From: Neobacillus kokaensis | Lineage (GTDB): Bacteria > Bacillota > Bacilli > Bacillales > Cytobacillaceae | Assembly (NCBI RefSeq): GCF_014656545.1 | Contig: NZ_BNDS01000004.1 | Span: forward strand, 209,316 to 245,287 | DNA length: 35,972 nt | Reading direction: 5' to 3' | Shown: piece after piece, positions 33,520 through 35,972 of the stretch | Position numbering within the stretch: the stretch's first letter is position 1 | Layout of the letters: each line of letters begins with the position of its first letter | Translations under genes and position numbers: made by a program | The notes under the pieces: generated by a model | What the model was told of the DNA's origin: nothing | Databases searched by the model: none | The model's input: only the letters and a program-made list of their open reading frames with translations

Positions 33520-35172
33520 ATGACTAAAAAAGATTACATAACCGTTTCTACTGGAGTGTCCGGTAATCTTGATGCTAATAACGATAAAGTAAATGACCAG
33601 TGGAGACAATTAGAGTATGGCATGTTTATCCATTGGGGATTGTATTCGGTATTTGGAGGGGAACGTAATGGTATTGCTGTAAAAAAAGGGTACAGTGAAC
33701 AAATTCAGATGTGGGATGATATTCCTGAACCCGAGTATTTGGAAGCGGCAAAGCAATTCACGGGAGAAAACTTCAATCCAAAGAAAATATGTGAACTAGC
33801 AAAGGCAGCAGGAATGAAGTACATCGTTATCACCAGTAAACATCATGATGGTTTTGCCATGTTCGATACAGCCACAACGGATTATAATGTTGTGAAACAA
33901 ACAGCCTTTGGCAAGGATCCATTGAAATTACTTGCTGATGAATGCCGGAACCATGATCTTAAATTCGGTGTTTATTTTTCACTCGTCGATTGGCATCAAG
34001 GACATGAATTCGATGAAAACAATTGTAATCCAATTCCCGCTTCTATGGAACCAGTGATTGTACAGCAGTTAGAAGAATTAATGACAAATTATGGGGAAAT
34101 CGCTGAAGTTTGGTTTGATATGTCAAGCCCTACACGCGAGCAAAGTATAAAATTCGCAAATATCGTTCGCAAGCATCAGCCCAATGCAGCTATTAATAGT
34201 AGAATTTGGAACAACGTGGGAGACTTTCGTACTCTTAATGATAATCAAGTTCCAGAACAGACGTTAGATGGACCATGGCAGACCCCCGCTTCGATTTACC
34301 ATGAAACATGGGGCTATCGCAGGTGGCAGGAACGTAACGACTTTTCCAAACGGGTACGTGCTCTCATAGCCGGATTAACAAGTGTACATGCACGTGGCGG
34401 GAATTATTTATTAAATATTGGTCCACGTGGGGATGGTTCGGTTGTTGAGTTTGAAGAGGAAGTATTGCGTGCAATCGGAGCATGGTTAAATAGTCACCCT
34501 CATGCTGTTATAGGTGCGAAAGCTACGATATTTGGTGAACAAAAATGGGGAGAAGTGACCCTTAATAATAACAACTTATTTCTCCATATCATTAATATAC
34601 CAACTGACGGCACCATAACACTATCCGGGCTGGCAACGGACGTGGTAAAAGTAGTAGAGGACGCTACTTCCAGAAGCCTTGAATGGAAAATGGACCATAA
34701 TACCCTTACAGTGACAATGCCAGGTGATTTAGAAGAAGAATGTGTCCATGTGATAAGGGTTGAACTAGCAGGTCCGCTATCTGTTATACCTAAGAATACG
34801 ATAACCTTAAACGCAGGGACAACGACAACATTGGTGCCAGATCACTTTTCATTCGGACGTGGTTTTGCCGATAGAGGAAGTTATTTTACACTGTATCAAA
34901 CTACTACTCGTCTAACTGCCTTTATAGCGGGTGATGAGACGAAAGATATTCATTTGCAGATCAAAGGGAAAATACAAGATGATGCGGTGAACTATCAAAT
35001 TCAAATTGGTGAAACTAGCAAAATAGTAACAGCTGGGCAGTTACTTGAATCGAAAATCGGCCCTTTTCCAATTAAGAAAAATGCCATTACAACTTTAACG
35101 ATACGTTTGGCAGTCCCAAACTATCAAGAAGAAGATCTGAAACTCGAATTTGATTCGATTGTTATAGACTAG
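33520..35172 (+). CDS. GH29 alpha-L-fucosidase, intracellular
   Basis: 550 residues. The GH29 barrel begins with WRQLEYGMFIHWGLYSVFGG, followed by YIVITSKHHDGFAMFDT and LKFGVYFSLVDWH. The catalytic nucleophile is Asp200 in IAEVWFDMSS, and NYLLNIGPRGDGSV follows. The C-terminal part (about 345-550) is beta-rich, with one sandwich domain plus an additional roughly 110-residue domain of unclear type. There is no signal peptide, so it would act on imported fucosides in the cytoplasm. AGGAGAGG precedes the ATG. It is a single-gene unit flanked by tRNA clusters and a terminator, a usual position for acquired genes. Confidence 0.9.
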   Translation: MTKKDYITVSTGVSGNLDANNDKVNDQWRQLEYGMFIHWGLYSVFGGERNGIAVKKGYSEQIQMWDDIPEPEYLEAAKQFTGENFNPKKICELAKAAGMKYIVITSKHHDGFAMFDTATTDYNVVKQTAFGKDPLKLLADECRNHDLKFGVYFSLVDWHQGHEFDENNCNPIPASMEPVIVQQLEELMTNYGEIAEVWFDMSSPTREQSIKFANIVRKHQPNAAINSRIWNNVGDFRTLNDNQVPEQTLDGPWQTPASIYHETWGYRRWQERNDFSKRVRALIAGLTSVHARGGNYLLNIGPRGDGSVVEFEEEVLRAIGAWLNSHPHAVIGAKATIFGEQKWGEVTLNNNNLFLHIINIPTDGTITLSGLATDVVKVVEDATSRSLEWKMDHNTLTVTMPGDLEEECVHVIRVELAGPLSVIPKNTITLNAGTTTTLVPDHFSFGRGFADRGSYFTLYQTTTRLTAFIAGDETKDIHLQIKGKIQDDAVNYQIQIGETSKIVTAGQLLESKIGPFPIKKNAITTLTIRLAVPNYQEEDLKLEFDSIVID

Positions 35173-35258
35173 CAGGGAATATTCTTTGGCCGCTTATCTC
35201 CCGGAAAAATCGGACGTTCCAAGTTTTTGCAAATAACAAGTTACCAAAAAATATATAA

Positions 35259-35290
35259 GCCGCCAAGGTGTCTTGGCGGCAATTTTATTA
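35259..35290 (+). terminator. Terminator of the fucosidase gene
   Basis: A perfect 9-bp stem, GCCGCCAAG with CTTGGCGGC, around a GTGT loop and followed by AATTTTATTA. Confidence 0.88.
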
Positions 35291-35511
35291 GCCTTAAAGG
35301 ATAATTGTCCTTTGTAGTATAAACCAAATAATTACTCTTTCTAAATTTAGGAAAACCGTATGGCTTTGTCTTGCTTCCTTTCGTTGAAATTAAACAGAAA
35401 TCAACGAGTGCGAAGTACCATACTGCCAGAAACCTAATAATCGAGATATACTATTTTTAAACAATAAAAAAACACTAATTCACGTAAATCAGCGTCAAAT
35501 CGAGATTTATA
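35291..35511. other. Intergenic region between fucosidase and tRNA cluster
   Basis: No gene is seen. A small hairpin, TCGTTGA/TCAACGA, lies near 35384-35406. A run of T on the minus strand (about 35466-35471) follows tRNA-Leu and probably marks the end of the tRNA transcript, although the stem preceding it is weak. Confidence 0.4.
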
Positions 35512-35593
35512 TACCGGTGGTCGGGGTCGAACCGACACTCCTCACGGAACACGATTTTGAGTCGTGCGCGTCTGCCAATTCCGCCACACCGGC
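35512..35593 (-). tRNA. tRNA-Leu (CAA)
   Basis: An 82-nt cloverleaf with a long variable arm, acceptor GCCGGTG/CACCGGT, and anticodon loop CTCAAAA giving CAA. The 3' CCA is not encoded. It is the last gene of the cluster in the direction of transcription. Confidence 0.93.
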
Positions 35594-35600
35594 AATACGA

Positions 35601-35674
35601 TGGAGGCGGCAACCGGATTCGAACCGGTGGTAAAGGTGTTGCAGACCTGTGCCTTACCACTTGGCTATGCCGCC
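35601..35674 (-). tRNA. tRNA-Cys (GCA)
   Basis: 74 nt including CCA, acceptor GGCGGCA, and anticodon loop CTGCAAC giving GCA. Confidence 0.94.
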
Positions 35675-35688
35675 AGAAATATACTTAA

Positions 35689-35763
35689 TGGAGCGGAAGA
35701 CGGGATTCGAACCCGCGACCCCCACCTTGGCAAGGTGGTGTTCTACCACTGAACTACTTCCGC
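35689..35763 (-). tRNA. tRNA-Gly (GCC)
   Basis: 75 nt including CCA, acceptor GCGGAAG/CTTCCGC, and anticodon loop TTGCCAA giving GCC. Confidence 0.95.
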
Positions 35764-35767
35764 ACTA

Positions 35768-35842
35768 TGGCTGGGCTAGCAGGATTCGAACCTACGAATG
35801 ACGGAGTCAAAGTCCGTTGCCTTACCGCTTGGCTATAGCCCA
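35768..35842 (-). tRNA. tRNA-Gln (TTG)
   Basis: 75 nt including CCA, acceptor TGGGCTA/TAGCCCA, and anticodon loop CTTTGAC giving TTG. Confidence 0.94.
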
Positions 35843-35854
35843 ATATAAATTAAA

Positions 35855-35931
35855 TGGGGCGGCTGATGGGAATCGAACCCACGAATGTCGGAACCACAAT
35901 CCGATGCGTTAACCACTTCGCCACAACCGCC
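35855..35931 (-). tRNA. tRNA-His (GTG)
   Basis: Acceptor GCGGTTG/CAGCCGC, with a G at position -1 (35931) and C73 opposite it, both diagnostic for histidine tRNA. The anticodon loop TTGTGGT gives GTG, and CCA is encoded. Confidence 0.95.
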
Positions 35932-35954
35932 GAAATACTATTCAAATTTCAAAG

Positions 35955-35972
35955 TGGCGGTCTGGACGGGAC
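35955..35972 (-). tRNA. 3' end of a tRNA, probably tRNA-Asp (cut by window edge)
   Basis: The last 18 bases read, on the minus strand, as GTCCCGTC, then CCAGACC overlapping into the acceptor, G73 and CCA. The T-stem remnant GTCCCGTC and an acceptor strand ending GACCG before CCA fit Bacillus tRNA-Asp. The anticodon is outside the window. Confidence 0.6.

Noticed and set aside
35475..35752. Short reading frames across the tRNA cluster
   Set aside because: They lie over well-formed tRNA genes and have the typical spurious translations produced by tRNA sequence.
35955..35972. Partial tRNA as tRNA-Trp, from B. subtilis gene order
   Set aside because: The acceptor and T-stem bases (GACCG before CCA, GTCCCGTC) fit tRNA-Asp and not the CCCCTG-type end of Bacillus tRNA-Trp.

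Overview
The window looks like the chromosome of a low-GC, spore-former-type Bacillaceae (Bacillus/Neobacillus-like). The reasons are strong AGGAGG-type ribosome binding sites, frequent TTG and GTG starts, lipoprotein signal peptides, DUF3231 and DUF1835 proteins, a muropeptide recycling set of the B. subtilis type, and a Bacillus-style tRNA cluster. The species cannot be named from sequence alone.

Layout. (1) 1-243 holds a tandem 113-bp repeat carrying a TTCTAC hexamer every 21 bp. (2) 413-6400 (+) is a membrane-anchored AraC-type regulator followed by a LplB/LplC/LplA-like sugar importer with no ATPase gene. (3) 6481-11552 (-) is a tight three-gene operon: two ABC half-transporters, each with a PH-like N-terminus and a four-cysteine zinc ribbon, around a DUF1854 protein. 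Its promoter region has four 11-bp-spaced TTCACA-like boxes. (4) 11958-14645 (-) is a secreted GH84 beta-N-acetylglucosaminidase with discoidin/CBM32-like domains. (5) 14830-18504 (-) is a histidine kinase, a NarL-type response regulator and a cytoplasmic formylglycine-type sulfatase or phosphonate monoester hydrolase. (6) 18610-21300 (-) is a taurine/sulfonate-type ABC importer closed by its own terminator. (7) 21559-23267 (-) is phosphonoacetaldehyde hydrolase (PhnX) plus an alkaline-phosphatase-superfamily hydrolase, behind a possible Pho-box promoter. (8) 23598-24812 (-) is a secreted M14 carboxypeptidase. (9) 25097-30412 (+) is amiE-nagZ-namZ, extracellular peptidoglycan recycling, with a cre site upstream and a second TTCTAC-type array between nagZ and namZ. 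(10) 30621-32770 holds DUF3231 and DUF1835 proteins. (11) 33091-35972 has a tRNA Gly-Ile pair, a cytoplasmic GH29 alpha-L-fucosidase, and a minus-strand tRNA cluster (Asp, partial at the window edge, then His-Gln-Gly-Cys-Leu).

How the genes may work together. The region is a scavenging island: amino-sugar release (GH84), cell-wall MurNAc/GlcNAc recovery (AmiE, NagZ, NamZ, perhaps M14), fucose release, sugar import, and import plus hydrolysis of a sulfonate-, sulfate-ester- or phosphonate-like solute. The least described parts are the zinc-ribbon ABC/DUF1854 operon with its ordered operator array, the phased 21-bp repeat family, and the PhnX/AP-hydrolase/sulfatase set, which lacks a visible PhnW.
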